64,000 bases of DNA, from assembly GCA_963783965.1 (NCBI GenBank), contig CAWAPQ010000001.1, forward strand, positions 1 through 64,000. The letters run 5' to 3'. Numbering within the stretch: position 1 is the first letter of the stretch; every line of letters starts with the position of its first letter. Position numbers and translations under genes: made by a program. This document shows, in pieces, positions 43,322 through 51,913 of this stretch. Under the pieces are notes generated by a model. That model was not told the origin of the DNA, searched no databases, and worked only from the letters and a program-made list of their open reading frames with translations. Source of the stretch: Bog-473 sp963783965. GTDB lineage: Bacteria; Actinomycetota; Acidimicrobiia; Acidimicrobiales; RAAP-2.

Positions 43322-43766
43322 CCGGTGGCGATTCTGCCTGAGCAGCGGCCGCCCAACCAATCAGAGACACCACGTCGAAGACGACCAGTTCGACGAACTC
43401 CGCCTCCCGGTACTGGGCATACTTTTCGCGCAGTGCGCGCTCATCTGCTTCGACAGAGCCCTCGGTGTCGTAGCCAGTCGTCCGACGGATGAGATGCGCC
43501 CGCACCCACCAGAGCTGCGACCAGTCACGCCCATTCCATTCGTCACAGATGAGCGTCGCCGTTCCGTTCCGGTCGAGGTTCCTGAGCCGACCCAGGCGAG
43601 TCGTGGCTTTCGGTTTGATCCGATCGATCGGGGTGACGATCCTCTCGGACACGACGGCAAAGCAGGCTGGAACTGCGTCGATCACGTCATGGGGACCGGC
43701 GGTACACAGGATGCCGTGTTCGGCTGAGCGCAAACGGCTCCAGCACTCTCCACTGGCTAGGCGCAC
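43314..43766 (-). CDS. PPOX class F420-dependent oxidoreductase (TIGR03668-like)
   Basis: 150 residues with the split-barrel flavin/F420-binding fold: SRLRSAEHGILCTAGPHDVI, DAVPACFAVVSERIVTPIDR, IKPKATTRLGRLRNLDRNG, and DWSQLWWVRAHLIRR. The length and the IKPK...RLRNL block match the TIGR03668 F420-dependent group. It is convergent with the Liv operon and has no obvious partner. Confidence 0.85.
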   Translation of the reverse strand: MRLASGECWSRLRSAEHGILCTAGPHDVIDAVPACFAVVSERIVTPIDRIKPKATTRLGRLRNLDRNGTATLICDEWNGRDWSQLWWVRAHLIRRTTGYDTEGSVEADERALREKYAQYREAEFVELVVFDVVSLIGWAAAAQAESPPVT

Positions 43767-43801
43767 CGAGCAAGTATCCCAGGCTCGTCGGCGCCCGCGT
43801 C

Positions 43802-43844
43802 GTCGAGGGGGCAGTCCCTCCGCAGAGGTACGGCCCCCCTCGAC
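43802..43844 (-). terminator. 10-bp stem hairpin after the substrate-binding protein gene
   Basis: GTCGAGGGGG (43802-43811) pairs with CCCCCTCGAC (43835-43844), starting 11 bases past the stop of the minus-strand gene. There is no U-run, as often in high-GC genomes. Confidence 0.55.
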
Positions 43845-43854
43845 AACAGGGAAA

Positions 43855-45144
43855 TCAGCTGGAGAACAAGGGCGTCGGGTTGTACACCTTGATGTTCGTG
43901 ATCTTGCCGGATTTGCCGCTCTGAATGACGCCGATGGCGGCGGCCGACGAGCACACCGACTTGAGCAATGGGATCGCCGTGCCGTCGCAAGCGAAGGTGA
44001 GGCCGCCCGACATCGGGATGACCACGTTCTTGGCCGTCTCCGTCTGCGTCTTGATCCCGGCTGCCGTCACGGGCTGCGTCGAGCCCTTCATGATGGCGCC
44101 CAGTGTCAGAACCGGGGTCACGCCCGAGGCCTGGTTGCTGCTGATGTTGGGATCCGGGTTCACCTTTGGCGCGAACTTCTTCATCATCGCCCCATAGAGC
44201 GCGGTGTCGGCCTTGGACGACTTCGTCGTCGTCGTGATGTAGGACCCAGCAAGTGCCTTGTCGAGCGTCGCCGAGTTCAAGATGCTCGGGTCCTGGCACG
44301 TCGAGAGCACGTACTTCGGCAGCTTGAGCGCAAGGGTGTTGTAGGCCTGGAGGAAGGAGCTGCAGAGCGTCACGTCCCCGACCATGCCCACCGCATCCGC
44401 GCCGCCGGAGACAGCCGACTGCAACTGTGGCGAGATATCAGCGGTACCGGGGTTGATCGGAACCACCGTGAAACCAACGCCTGCCGCCTTGAAGACCAAG
44501 CCGCCGAGCGCCTGCGCGCCTTGGATAGCCGCCGGCACGTTCTCCACCATGAAGGCGACCTTCTTGAGATTGTGCTGCTTGGCACTCAGCGCCATGGCTC
44601 CGAGGTAGGCGGGGAATCCTCCCTCAATGGCGAACGCACCGGGTGAAGTGAGCTCGGGAGTGGAGGCTCCACTGATGGTGATGTAGGGGATGCCAGCCCC
44701 GACGATCGTGGGGACCTCGGTCTGACCCTGGCCGGTGAAGGGCTCGACCACGGCGACAACGCCGTGCTGGACCATGTCGTTGGCACAGGTCTGACCGCCT
44801 GCCGGCGTCGACTGGTTCTCGCAGACATAGAGGGTGATCTTGTGACCCTCGAGTCCGCCGCCGTACTTGTTCTCGTAGGCCACCGCAGCCTTGGCGCCCT
44901 GCTCGACGAGCGCAGCGGTGCCGATGGAGCTGCTGCCGCCCCCGTCACTGATCAGGCCGATCGTGACCGCTGGCAATGTGGCCGGGTGGGCTGCGCCGAG
45001 GGGGTTACTCGCGCCAGCCGTCCCGACACCCATGACGGCCGTAGAAATGGTTGCTGCAGTCATGACGCCGGCGGCGAGCAGCCCGGTCGCCAAGACCTTT
45101 CTGACCTTCCCGCCCGACCGCCCGATCGCATCTGTCTTGAGCAC
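43855..45144 (-). CDS. ABC importer substrate-binding protein (LivK-like, Peripla_BP_6)
   Basis: 429 residues from GTG 45144, chosen for the AAGGAGG site six bases upstream. A signal peptide (KVLATGLLAAGVMTAATIST, cleavage near AGA-S) is followed by a two-lobed binding protein: AVTIGLISDGGGSSSIGTAA, VVAVVEPFTGQGQTEVPTIV, GIPYITISGASTPELTSPGA, ADAVGMVGDVTLC. No lipobox cysteine is seen at the cleavage site. It is the likely external receptor of the LivHMG/LivF importer encoded convergently. Several cysteine pairs suggest disulphides outside the cell. Confidence 0.88.
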   Translation of the reverse strand: MLKTDAIGRSGGKVRKVLATGLLAAGVMTAATISTAVMGVGTAGASNPLGAAHPATLPAVTIGLISDGGGSSSIGTAALVEQGAKAAVAYENKYGGGLEGHKITLYVCENQSTPAGGQTCANDMVQHGVVAVVEPFTGQGQTEVPTIVGAGIPYITISGASTPELTSPGAFAIEGGFPAYLGAMALSAKQHNLKKVAFMVENVPAAIQGAQALGGLVFKAAGVGFTVVPINPGTADISPQLQSAVSGGADAVGMVGDVTLCSSFLQAYNTLALKLPKYVLSTCQDPSILNSATLDKALAGSYITTTTKSSKADTALYGAMMKKFAPKVNPDPNISSNQASGVTPVLTLGAIMKGSTQPVTAAGIKTQTETAKNVVIPMSGGLTFACDGTAIPLLKSVCSSAAAIGVIQSGKSGKITNIKVYNPTPLFSS

Positions 45145-45223
45145 TCTTTCCTCCTTGGAGATCAAGGGACCATGTCTGTGCTCGTGACCAACCCCAGCGG
45201 CCCCCCGGCTGCGGTTGGAAAAG

Positions 45224-45253
45224 AGGATACCATTTAGCTCCTCCGGTTGCCAA
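45224..45253 (-). promoter_or_regulatory. Candidate sigma-A-type promoter of the binding-protein gene
   Basis: On the minus strand TTGGCA (45253-45248), an 18-base spacer and TATCCT (45229-45224), about 80 bases before the GTG start. It is the best match in an otherwise featureless 290-base gap. Confidence 0.3.
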
Positions 45254-45435
45254 GGTACTGCAACACTTCTGAAATAAATGGTCAGGCCCAGAAATCTCCG
45301 GAGGACAGGTGACTCCGGGCCGCCGCGGCCCGTCTCGGTACCGCCGCCCGGGGTTCGGTGGACCGTCTTCGGACGGCTCCCCTGCGGTATTCGGGCGGTA
45401 CCGCAACATGTCCGACATGCACTGGCGTGCGGCCT

Positions 45436-46920
45436 TCACGACTCCTCCGCATCAGCGAGGGCGCGGGCCAGATTGCGCTGGGCCCGGAAATGGGCGTCGA
45501 GTCCTGAGTGCGCCGTGAGGAGGTCCCTCTTCGCACCGGTGCGGAAGAGATGGCCGCCGGTTCGGCTCGACATGCACGCCCCGAGCCCGAAGAAGACGCG
45601 GTAGTAGGTCACGGCCCACTCGTCGGTCGCGTCTGGCGAGCCGCCGGCGGCGCAGTACGCCGCGACGAACCCCGGCCAATCCATGAGCGCCGTGGCTGCG
45701 GGCCAGGCCGCCGCGAGCTCACGAGCCGGAGGTCCGATGGTGGCCGCCTCCCAGTCCACCAATGCGGTGACACGTTCTCCCTCGACGAGCGTGTTGTGCA
45801 GTCCGAAGTCACCCTGCAGGAGAGAGAGCGGCCCGGAGGGGACGACGCTGTCGATGTGGTCGAGCAGCCACTGGCGCGCCAGCGGCACCACGGCGATCGG
45901 CGGCCCGCTCAACTCGCCGATGCGGGCGGCCATGCCGTTTACAGCAGCCGACAGGGAGGCCTCGCTCACTGCCGCCTCCAGGTCGAGTCCCGTGCCGGCC
46001 AGCGTGTCGAGCGGAACCGCGTGCAGGTGGGCCAGGGCCGTGGCCAGCTGTGTCCCGATGGCGCGTCGGTACTCGTCGGGCGGCGCGGCAAGGTCGGGGA
46101 AGTACTCGCCCGCCTTCTCTCCCCGTACCCGCTCCATGACGAGCAGGGTGCCGCTGTCCTCAGGATCGCCGCTGACATTCTTGGCGTCGTCGGAGAAGAA
46201 CGGCCGTGCCACGGGGACGCCGCCATGGGCGTAGACGGCCCGCAGAATGGCGAACTCGTCGGAGGACCGAGTCGCCAGGAGTCCGACGGGCAGATCCTTG
46301 CGCACGATGACCTCAGGGGGCAGCTCCGAGGTGTCGGCGAGCGAGACCAGGAGCGTCTCCTTGGAACGTCCCCCGGGCACGACATCCAGCCGGGTGACGC
46401 GGAGGTCCGGTGAAGCAGGGAACCGCCGCCGCAGATACGCCGTCAGCTCCTCCTCCGTCACCGAGCACTCGCCCGGTGAGGCCGAGGCATCTGGGGTGAG
46501 CTCCTCGCTCAGCACGGCCTGCCGCAACTCGTCCACGCGCTCGAGGAAGCGACGTTCCACGTCGATGAGGGCTCGGCACTTCGAGCGTTCGGCCGGGTCC
46601 GTATCGCCGGCGTTGTCCGCGACGTAGTCCGCCGCCTTGCGGCGCAGCTCGACGAACCGCTCTGGCGTGGCAACGTCGTATCCATTGACGGTAGCGGCGG
46701 TGTCGGCGCCGTCGTCGAGCAGCGCCTCGAACTCTGCGCCGAACTCCTGACTGAGTGCCGACGCCCACTCCTCTTCGACGATGAACTCGGCCAGAATCCG
46801 GTCGACGAGCCCCGCCGCGTCCTTGGCCGTCGCGCTCGTCAGCTCCGGTGCGAACACCGTGCCGATCGTCCGGCGGAGCTGGCGATAGTAGAGCGCCCGG
46901 TCCTCGGCCGATTGCCTCAC
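45436..46920 (-). CDS. Aminoglycoside-phosphotransferase-fold (APH) kinase family protein 1
   Basis: 494 residues, longer than a plain APH because of an N-terminal helical domain (~150 residues) of unknown role. The kinase part has the nucleotide loop RLDVVPGGRSKETLLVSL, the Lys region VIVRKDLP, a hinge with TLLVMERVRGE, the catalytic loop LLQGDFGLHNTLVEGERVTA and the metal Asp in LVDWEAATIGPP. APH-fold enzymes beside acyl-CoA genes often phosphorylate hydroxyacyl substrates rather than antibiotics. GTG start; its beginning overlaps the upstream lipocalin-like gene (GTGA, 46917-46920). Confidence 0.85.
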   Translation of the reverse strand: MRQSAEDRALYYRQLRRTIGTVFAPELTSATAKDAAGLVDRILAEFIVEEEWASALSQEFGAEFEALLDDGADTAATVNGYDVATPERFVELRRKAADYVADNAGDTDPAERSKCRALIDVERRFLERVDELRQAVLSEELTPDASASPGECSVTEEELTAYLRRRFPASPDLRVTRLDVVPGGRSKETLLVSLADTSELPPEVIVRKDLPVGLLATRSSDEFAILRAVYAHGGVPVARPFFSDDAKNVSGDPEDSGTLLVMERVRGEKAGEYFPDLAAPPDEYRRAIGTQLATALAHLHAVPLDTLAGTGLDLEAAVSEASLSAAVNGMAARIGELSGPPIAVVPLARQWLLDHIDSVVPSGPLSLLQGDFGLHNTLVEGERVTALVDWEAATIGPPARELAAAWPAATALMDWPGFVAAYCAAGGSPDATDEWAVTYYRVFFGLGACMSSRTGGHLFRTGAKRDLLTAHSGLDAHFRAQRNLARALADAEES

Positions 46921-47906
46921 GATGGCCGAACGATGCCGTTGGTCATCGCCTCACGGAGTACGAAATGGGGCGGGGCCTCGCCGTTGCGGGCGTTGAGGGT
47001 CGTCTCGAGGAAACCCCAGCCGCCCGGCACGCCATCGACCATCACATCGCCAACCGACTCCCAGCCGTGGCGTTGGGCGGTCACGCCGATCATGCCGCCA
47101 ATGGTGTCGATCCGGACGACCGTCGTCCCCCCTTCCTCCAGCTCGTAGCGGACCTCCGCCGAGGGGCACGAGATAGAGTCGTCATCGACGTGCACCAGCA
47201 TGGACGCGTCGGCCACCGGCACCTTCTCGCCACCGCGGCTCAAGGCACCGATACGGAAGAAGCTTCCGTTGGACCCGACCATGGAGGCGAAACGGAAGTG
47301 CAGCGCGTCATCGCCGGTGCCGTGCGAGCCGCCGAAGCTACGGCTGGAGACGAAACTGTCCCAGCGCCGCACGCCCCACGAGTGATCGCGCCACGCCGGG
47401 GCGTCAACCACCTCAGCCTGCCGACCGTCGAGTTCCACCTCGCCCGACACGCGGCAGGCCACGTGGAAGTTGTTGGAGAAGATCGTGCCAGCCACGCCCG
47501 ATGGACCGGAGAACGTCTTGGCGTTGGCGTACGACCGCTCCCCCTCGTCGGTGATCACGAGGTTGGCCCTGCACCCTTCACCCTCCAGCACGAAGTGCAG
47601 GCACTCACCGTCATGGAAGATGCGTTGCGGCCCGCCACACAGACCGAACACGCCGGCGGACGGGTCGAGTACCACCTGCTCCAGTTCTTCGCCGTTGCAG
47701 CGGAAGCGGGTCCCGTCCTCGTGGTAGAGGCCGCACCACAGATTGGCCGTCTTTCGATTGGGCTCGTTGCCGATGCGGTGGTTGCCACCCAACCCACTGA
47801 CCGGATCGCGCCAGGCCAGGTAGGCGCTCTCCTGCCAGTCGGGGTCGTCGCCCGCGGGGTGCAGCCCCTCGTCGGCAACAGTCGAAGTCGGATCGGCGGT
47901 GGCCAC
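46917..47906 (-). CDS. AttH/CrtC-like (lipocalin-type, DUF7064/7065-like) protein 1
   Basis: 329 residues. All-beta pattern with the diagnostic APAWRDHSWGVRRWDSFVSS segment, and LAWRDPVSGLGGNHRIGNEP and GGPQRIFHDGE blocks. The RDHSWG motif recurs as RDRSWG in the gene at 59392. The family, related to hydroxyneurosporene hydratase CrtC and AttH, has a double-lipocalin fold that binds hydrophobic molecules; catalysis is uncertain. It is co-transcribed with the APH-fold kinase by overlap, and the same pairing occurs again at 57990-60423. Confidence 0.7.
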   Translation of the reverse strand: MATADPTSTVADEGLHPAGDDPDWQESAYLAWRDPVSGLGGNHRIGNEPNRKTANLWCGLYHEDGTRFRCNGEELEQVVLDPSAGVFGLCGGPQRIFHDGECLHFVLEGEGCRANLVITDEGERSYANAKTFSGPSGVAGTIFSNNFHVACRVSGEVELDGRQAEVVDAPAWRDHSWGVRRWDSFVSSRSFGGSHGTGDDALHFRFASMVGSNGSFFRIGALSRGGEKVPVADASMLVHVDDDSISCPSAEVRYELEEGGTTVVRIDTIGGMIGVTAQRHGWESVGDVMVDGVPGGWGFLETTLNARNGEAPPHFVLREAMTNGIVRPS

Positions 47907-47974
47907 CGCTGCTCAGAATAGAGAGAGCGACGTGCCGAACGCCGCTGCGACGTCACCCTCGGTGCCGGCGGCCG

Positions 47975-48754
47975 TCACTTGTCCGAGACCTTCTCGGTCC
48001 CTTCGGCCGCCGGGATGTCCGGGTTGCAGATGTAGCGGACGTTGGCGATCGTCATGTCACAGGCGGCGAAGCTGGCCGAGACAGCGATGTCCGGCACCAG
48101 CCTGTCGTCACCCCAGGCCGACGGGTCGAAGGAGTTGAGCGATGGCCGGCCGCGGTCGGCCCGGCGGAACTCGTATTCGGAGTCGACCTGCACGATCCGC
48201 GGTACCCAGACTCCGTCGCGCTCCAGTCGGGCCAGGTGCATCCCGGGCGGGTACTGCACGTCGTGTCCAGTCACCGGCACGGGATCGACCAACGAGACAT
48301 CGAGGATCGTCCGCGTACCCCGGCCGCCGTCGGACGGAGGCTGGGACACGGTGCAATCGACCCGGTCGTGGAACCGTCGCACCGAGATCTCCCCCGGCGC
48401 CACACGGAACCCCCACGAGCGGGCCAGCAACGCAGACAACGTCGGGTTGTCGCAGCGCGCCGACACCAGATATGCCCGAGGTCGCACGCCCGAGCGCGCC
48501 GTCAGGCGCAGCTGGGCGAGGGCAAAGGGACCGAACTCGCTCTCCTTGGCCCGGTAGACGAGGAAGGAGATCACCGGCGGGATCGTGGGGTTCAAGGCGG
48601 GCGGCACCAACGACTCCCGGTCGGCCACACGGACCTCGTACAGCACCTGCAGGATGTCCACGTCGTCGACCCGCAGCGCGCTGTCGTCGTCCAGGACGAC
48701 CTCGGGCGAGCCGTCTATCAGTGGGCGGATGTCGAGCGACCCGGCGAGCGGCAT
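47975..48754 (-). CDS. Acetoacetate decarboxylase superfamily protein
   Basis: 259 residues from ATG 48754, which overlaps the stop of the LLM gene (ATGA). VLYEVRVADRESLVPPALNP and PPVISFLVYRAKESEFGPFA are ADC-family hallmarks, as is the GRPSLNSFDPSAW-type end. The Schiff-base lysine of true acetoacetate decarboxylases is not evident at the usual place (the segment reads CDNPTLSALL), so decarboxylation is doubtful. Related ADC-like proteins act as aldolase-dehydratases or hydrolases. It belongs to the minus-strand catabolic operon. Confidence 0.72.
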   Translation of the reverse strand: MPLAGSLDIRPLIDGSPEVVLDDDSALRVDDVDILQVLYEVRVADRESLVPPALNPTIPPVISFLVYRAKESEFGPFALAQLRLTARSGVRPRAYLVSARCDNPTLSALLARSWGFRVAPGEISVRRFHDRVDCTVSQPPSDGGRGTRTILDVSLVDPVPVTGHDVQYPPGMHLARLERDGVWVPRIVQVDSEYEFRRADRGRPSLNSFDPSAWGDDRLVPDIAVSASFAACDMTIANVRYICNPDIPAAEGTEKVSDK

Positions 48755-49881
48755 CAGGCCACCCCCGCCCCGGCTGCGACCGTCACCCGACGAGCCGTCC
48801 CGTCGCCGCTTTTGAACCGGGGCATGACCTCTTCGGCGAACAGCCGCATGGAGTCGAGCACGTACTGCTGGGGCACGACCTCCATGAACTGGTGGATGAA
48901 GTTGATGCCGTCGAACCCCACGTTCTCCCACGCGGTGATGGCGTCGGCCACGTCGTCCGGGGTCCCCATGGTCACGCCCTTGAAGGCCTTGGCGGCGTCC
49001 CCGGGCGAGCCCGACTCCCGCCGCAGCGCCGGCAGCAGCCCCTCCGACGGATAGGAGTGCGTCGGCAGGACCTCCTTGGCGGACAACAGCTGCGCCGCCA
49101 TGTAGGAGAACATCGATGCCACCTTGAGCCCGTTGCGCCGGCCCTGGTCACCGTCCTCGCAGCAGGACAGGAAGTTGACGGTCAGGACCTTGTCGTTGAC
49201 GAAGGCGCCCACGGGATCGCACGTCTCGATATGGCGCCGGTAGTTCAGCACCTTCTTCTCCGAGTCGGCGAAACCACCCGGCGACAACCCGAGACACCCC
49301 AGCCCCCGGTCTGCGGCGTCGATCTCCGTCCCGGGCGACGTCACCGCCACCCACATGGGCGGGTGCGGCTTCTGTAGCGGCTTGGGCAGGATGGCCCGCT
49401 CGGGCATGGAGAACATGCGGCCGTTCCAGGCGAAGCGCTCCTGCATCCACATTTTGGGGATGACCCGCACGAACTCGTCCCAGGTCTTCTTCGTGTCGTC
49501 CGGGTTGGCCCCGAAGCCGCTCAGCTCGGGCCACGTCGCGGAACGGCCGGTCCCCAACTCCAAACGTCCGCCCGAGATGATGTCGAGGACCGCCGCCCGC
49601 TCCGCCACCCGGATGGGGCTCTGGTACTGGGGCACGCACGCCACCACGCCGTGCCCGACCCTGATGCGCTTGGTCATGGTCGCCGCCGCCGACAGGAAGA
49701 TGTCGGGGCCCGAGCAGTGCGAGTACTCCTCCAAGAAGTGGTGCTCGACCGCCCAGATGTAGTCGAAGCCGAGCTCGTCGGCCAGGCGCACCTGCTCCAG
49801 CGCGTTCTCGTAGACCAGGCGCTCGGAGTCCGCCGTCCACGGACGTGGCACCGACAGCTCCATGAACAAGCCGAACTCCAC
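48754..49881 (-). CDS. LLM class flavin-dependent oxidoreductase
   Basis: 375 residues from GTG 49881, placed after GGGAGGG. The luciferase-like pattern is clear: LADELGFDYIWAVEHHFLEE, VGHGVVACVPQYQSPIRVAE, AAVLDIISGGRLELGTGRSA and PPMWVAVTSPGTEIDAADRG. The EHHF motif is typical of FMN/F420 alkanal-type monooxygenases. First gene of the minus-strand operon with the ADC-like protein; divergent from a TetR gene. Confidence 0.9.
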   Translation of the reverse strand: MEFGLFMELSVPRPWTADSERLVYENALEQVRLADELGFDYIWAVEHHFLEEYSHCSGPDIFLSAAATMTKRIRVGHGVVACVPQYQSPIRVAERAAVLDIISGGRLELGTGRSATWPELSGFGANPDDTKKTWDEFVRVIPKMWMQERFAWNGRMFSMPERAILPKPLQKPHPPMWVAVTSPGTEIDAADRGLGCLGLSPGGFADSEKKVLNYRRHIETCDPVGAFVNDKVLTVNFLSCCEDGDQGRRNGLKVASMFSYMAAQLLSAKEVLPTHSYPSEGLLPALRRESGSPGDAAKAFKGVTMGTPDDVADAITAWENVGFDGINFIHQFMEVVPQQYVLDSMRLFAEEVMPRFKSGDGTARRVTVAAGAGVA

Positions 49882-49970
49882 GCTCGCCCTCCCTTGCACT
49901 TTTGTGAATGACGATTAAACTTTAAGCGTGTCTCAGGGGTCGCGTCAACGTCCATCAGCCAGATTTGTGA

Positions 49971-49987
49971 CGGATGACTAACATCCG
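49971..49987. promoter_or_regulatory. CGGATG-ACTAA-CATCCG dyad at the TetR start
   Basis: Perfect 6-bp arms with a 5-bp spacer. It covers the first possible ATG (49974) and lies 8 bases upstream of the second (49995). Likely autoregulatory operator in the LLM/TetR divergent region. Confidence 0.5.
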
Positions 49988-49994
49988 TGGCCAT

Positions 49995-50618
49995 ATGAGC
50001 CCGCAAGGAAAGGCGACCAAGACCAAGGGGCAGCGCACGCGCGAGGCCATCATGGCGGCCGCCACCGACCTCTTCCGGGAGCGCGGCTTCCGCGAGACGA
50101 GCCTGGGCGACATCGGGGCCGCCGCCGGCGTCAGCGGACCCGCCATCTACCGCTACTTCAGCAGCAAGGGGGAGCTTCTCTCGGTCCTGATCGAAGAGGC
50201 TGCCGTCATCTGGAGGGGAACGGTCGACGAGGTCCTGAACGAAGACATGCCGCCGGAGGTGACCCTCGAGCGTCTCATCGACGCCGCCATCGTCCTGCAG
50301 CTACGCAACGGCAACCTGCGCGACGTCTTCGTCAAGGAGTACCGCTCGCTCGACGACGATGCCCGGCGGCGGGTCGCCCGGATTGAGCGGGTGCGGATGG
50401 CCGAGTGGGTGCACCTGCTCTGCGAGGTGCGGCCGGGCCTGGGGGAGGACGAGGCCCGGGCGGCCGTCACCATGCTCGATGGCATGCTGCGATCCATCAC
50501 CACTCTCGACCGCTCGGATCCCGAGCTCTTGGCACGCGTGATGAAGGACATGGTCTTCGGCGGCCTGCTCGCCGTCGGCATCCCCCGGCCCGTCGCGGCC
50601 GTCCCGGCAACGGCATGA
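49995..50618 (+). CDS. TetR family regulator of the catabolic cluster
   Basis: 207 residues from ATG 49995 (214 from ATG 49974). The HTH is AIMAAATDLFRERGFRETSL, GDIGAAAGVSGPAIYRYFSS, a classic FadR/KstR2-like TetR start. The C-terminal domain has LRDVFVKEYRSLDDDARRRV and a final hydrophobic helix (MVFGGLLAVGI). It overlaps the acyl-CoA dehydrogenase gene by ATGA and faces the LLM operon, so it probably controls both transcription units in response to an acyl-CoA or pathway intermediate. Confidence 0.9.
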   Translation: MSPQGKATKTKGQRTREAIMAAATDLFRERGFRETSLGDIGAAAGVSGPAIYRYFSSKGELLSVLIEEAAVIWRGTVDEVLNEDMPPEVTLERLIDAAIVLQLRNGNLRDVFVKEYRSLDDDARRRVARIERVRMAEWVHLLCEVRPGLGEDEARAAVTMLDGMLRSITTLDRSDPELLARVMKDMVFGGLLAVGIPRPVAAVPATA

Positions 50619-51913
50619 CGGACGTCCCCGACGACGCGGGCGCAGACCGGCGCGACATCCCCTCGGAGGAGGCGTTCCGGCAGGAGGTACTGACCTTCTT
50701 GGAGGCGACGCTGCCGGCAAAGGGTGGCGAGGCCAGCGGCACCGTCTCGTTCGGTGGCTCGGGCCTGTCGCGTTCCGTCGCCTACCAGCGGCAGCTGGCC
50801 GGCGCCGGCCTGGCCGGCATCACCTGGCCGGCCGCCTACGGAGGGCGGGGGCTGCCCGGGCGCTACCAGCGCATTTACGACCGGGAGTCGAAGGCGTTCC
50901 AGATCCCTCCCCGCTCGCTCGAGATCGGCCTGGGCATGTGCGGGCCGACACTCCTGGTCCACGCCAGCGAGAAGCAGAAGAAGACCTTCATCCCGCCGCT
51001 GCTCAGGGGCGACCATGTCTGGTGCGAGCTGTTCAGCGAGCCGGGCGCCGGCTCGGACCTCTCGAGCGTGCAGACGCGCGCACGGCGTGACGGAGACGAG
51101 TTCGTCCTCACCGGCCAGAAGGTGTGGACGTCGGGCGCCCAGCACAGCGACTACGCCGCCTGCCTCGTTCGCACCGACGCGTCGCGGCCCAAGCGCGAGG
51201 GCATCACCATGCTCATCGTCGACATGCACGTGCCCGGCATCACGGTGCGACCGCTGCGCCAAATCACCGGTGAATCGCACTTCAACGAGGTCTTCCTGGA
51301 CGAGGTCCGCGTGCCGGTCGCCAACATCGTGGGCGAGGTCGACGACGGCTGGCGCGTGGCGCGCTCCATGCTCGCGTTCGAGCGACAGGCCCTGGGCAAC
51401 ATGGGCGGCGGCGGTGGCGGCAAGGGCGGCTTCACCGCGTTGGCGGAAGAGGCCAAACGCCGCGACCTCGCCCACCGGCCGGTGCTGCGCGACCGCCTGG
51501 TGCAGCTGCGCATCCGCCAGATGGTCCTACGGCACCTCACCGCGTACCTGCAGGTCAAGGCCAAGGGGGGCGACGGCGCGGCCGCCTCGGTGCTCAAGCT
51601 CGCCATGGCGCAGCTGGTGCAGGAGTCGGCACTGGTCGCGGTGGAGACGGTCGGCTTGCACTCAGCGGCGTGGACCACGGACGACCCCGACGGCGGGCGC
51701 TGGTCGGACCAGTTGCTCAGCTCGCAGTCGGCCTCCATCGGCGGCGGCACCAACCAGATCGTGCGCAACGTCATCGCCGAGCGGGTGCTCGGGCTGCCGC
51801 GGGACGCCGAAGGCGACCTCATGCCCGGCGACCTCGACGGACCTCGCGGCAACGGCGACAGCGACGCCCAAAAGAGGACGAAGGCGGACACAGGAACGAC
51901 TCGTGGCCACTGA
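50615..51913 (+). CDS. Acyl-CoA dehydrogenase family protein
   Basis: 432 residues. ITWPAAYGGRGLPGRYQRIY, flavin-contacting WCELFSEPGAGSDLSSVQTR, VLTGQKVWTSGAQHSDYAAC, FNEVFLDEVRVPVANIVGEV, and the C-terminal IGGGTNQIVRNVIAERVLGL are all canonical. The usual catalytic Glu position near the C-terminus cannot be fixed by eye. It forms C=C bonds in an acyl-CoA with FAD. The C-terminal 30 residues are a polar tail. The stop overlaps the start of the CoA-transferase gene by 11 bases. Confidence 0.92.
   Translation: MTDVPDDAGADRRDIPSEEAFRQEVLTFLEATLPAKGGEASGTVSFGGSGLSRSVAYQRQLAGAGLAGITWPAAYGGRGLPGRYQRIYDRESKAFQIPPRSLEIGLGMCGPTLLVHASEKQKKTFIPPLLRGDHVWCELFSEPGAGSDLSSVQTRARRDGDEFVLTGQKVWTSGAQHSDYAACLVRTDASRPKREGITMLIVDMHVPGITVRPLRQITGESHFNEVFLDEVRVPVANIVGEVDDGWRVARSMLAFERQALGNMGGGGGGKGGFTALAEEAKRRDLAHRPVLRDRLVQLRIRQMVLRHLTAYLQVKAKGGDGAAASVLKLAMAQLVQESALVAVETVGLHSAAWTTDDPDGGRWSDQLLSSQSASIGGGTNQIVRNVIAERVLGLPRDAEGDLMPGDLDGPRGNGDSDAQKRTKADTGTTRGH

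Noticed and set aside
45436..46920. Aminoglycoside resistance gene
   Set aside because: The fold is shared, but the extra N-terminal domain and the acyl-CoA gene context argue for a metabolic kinase.
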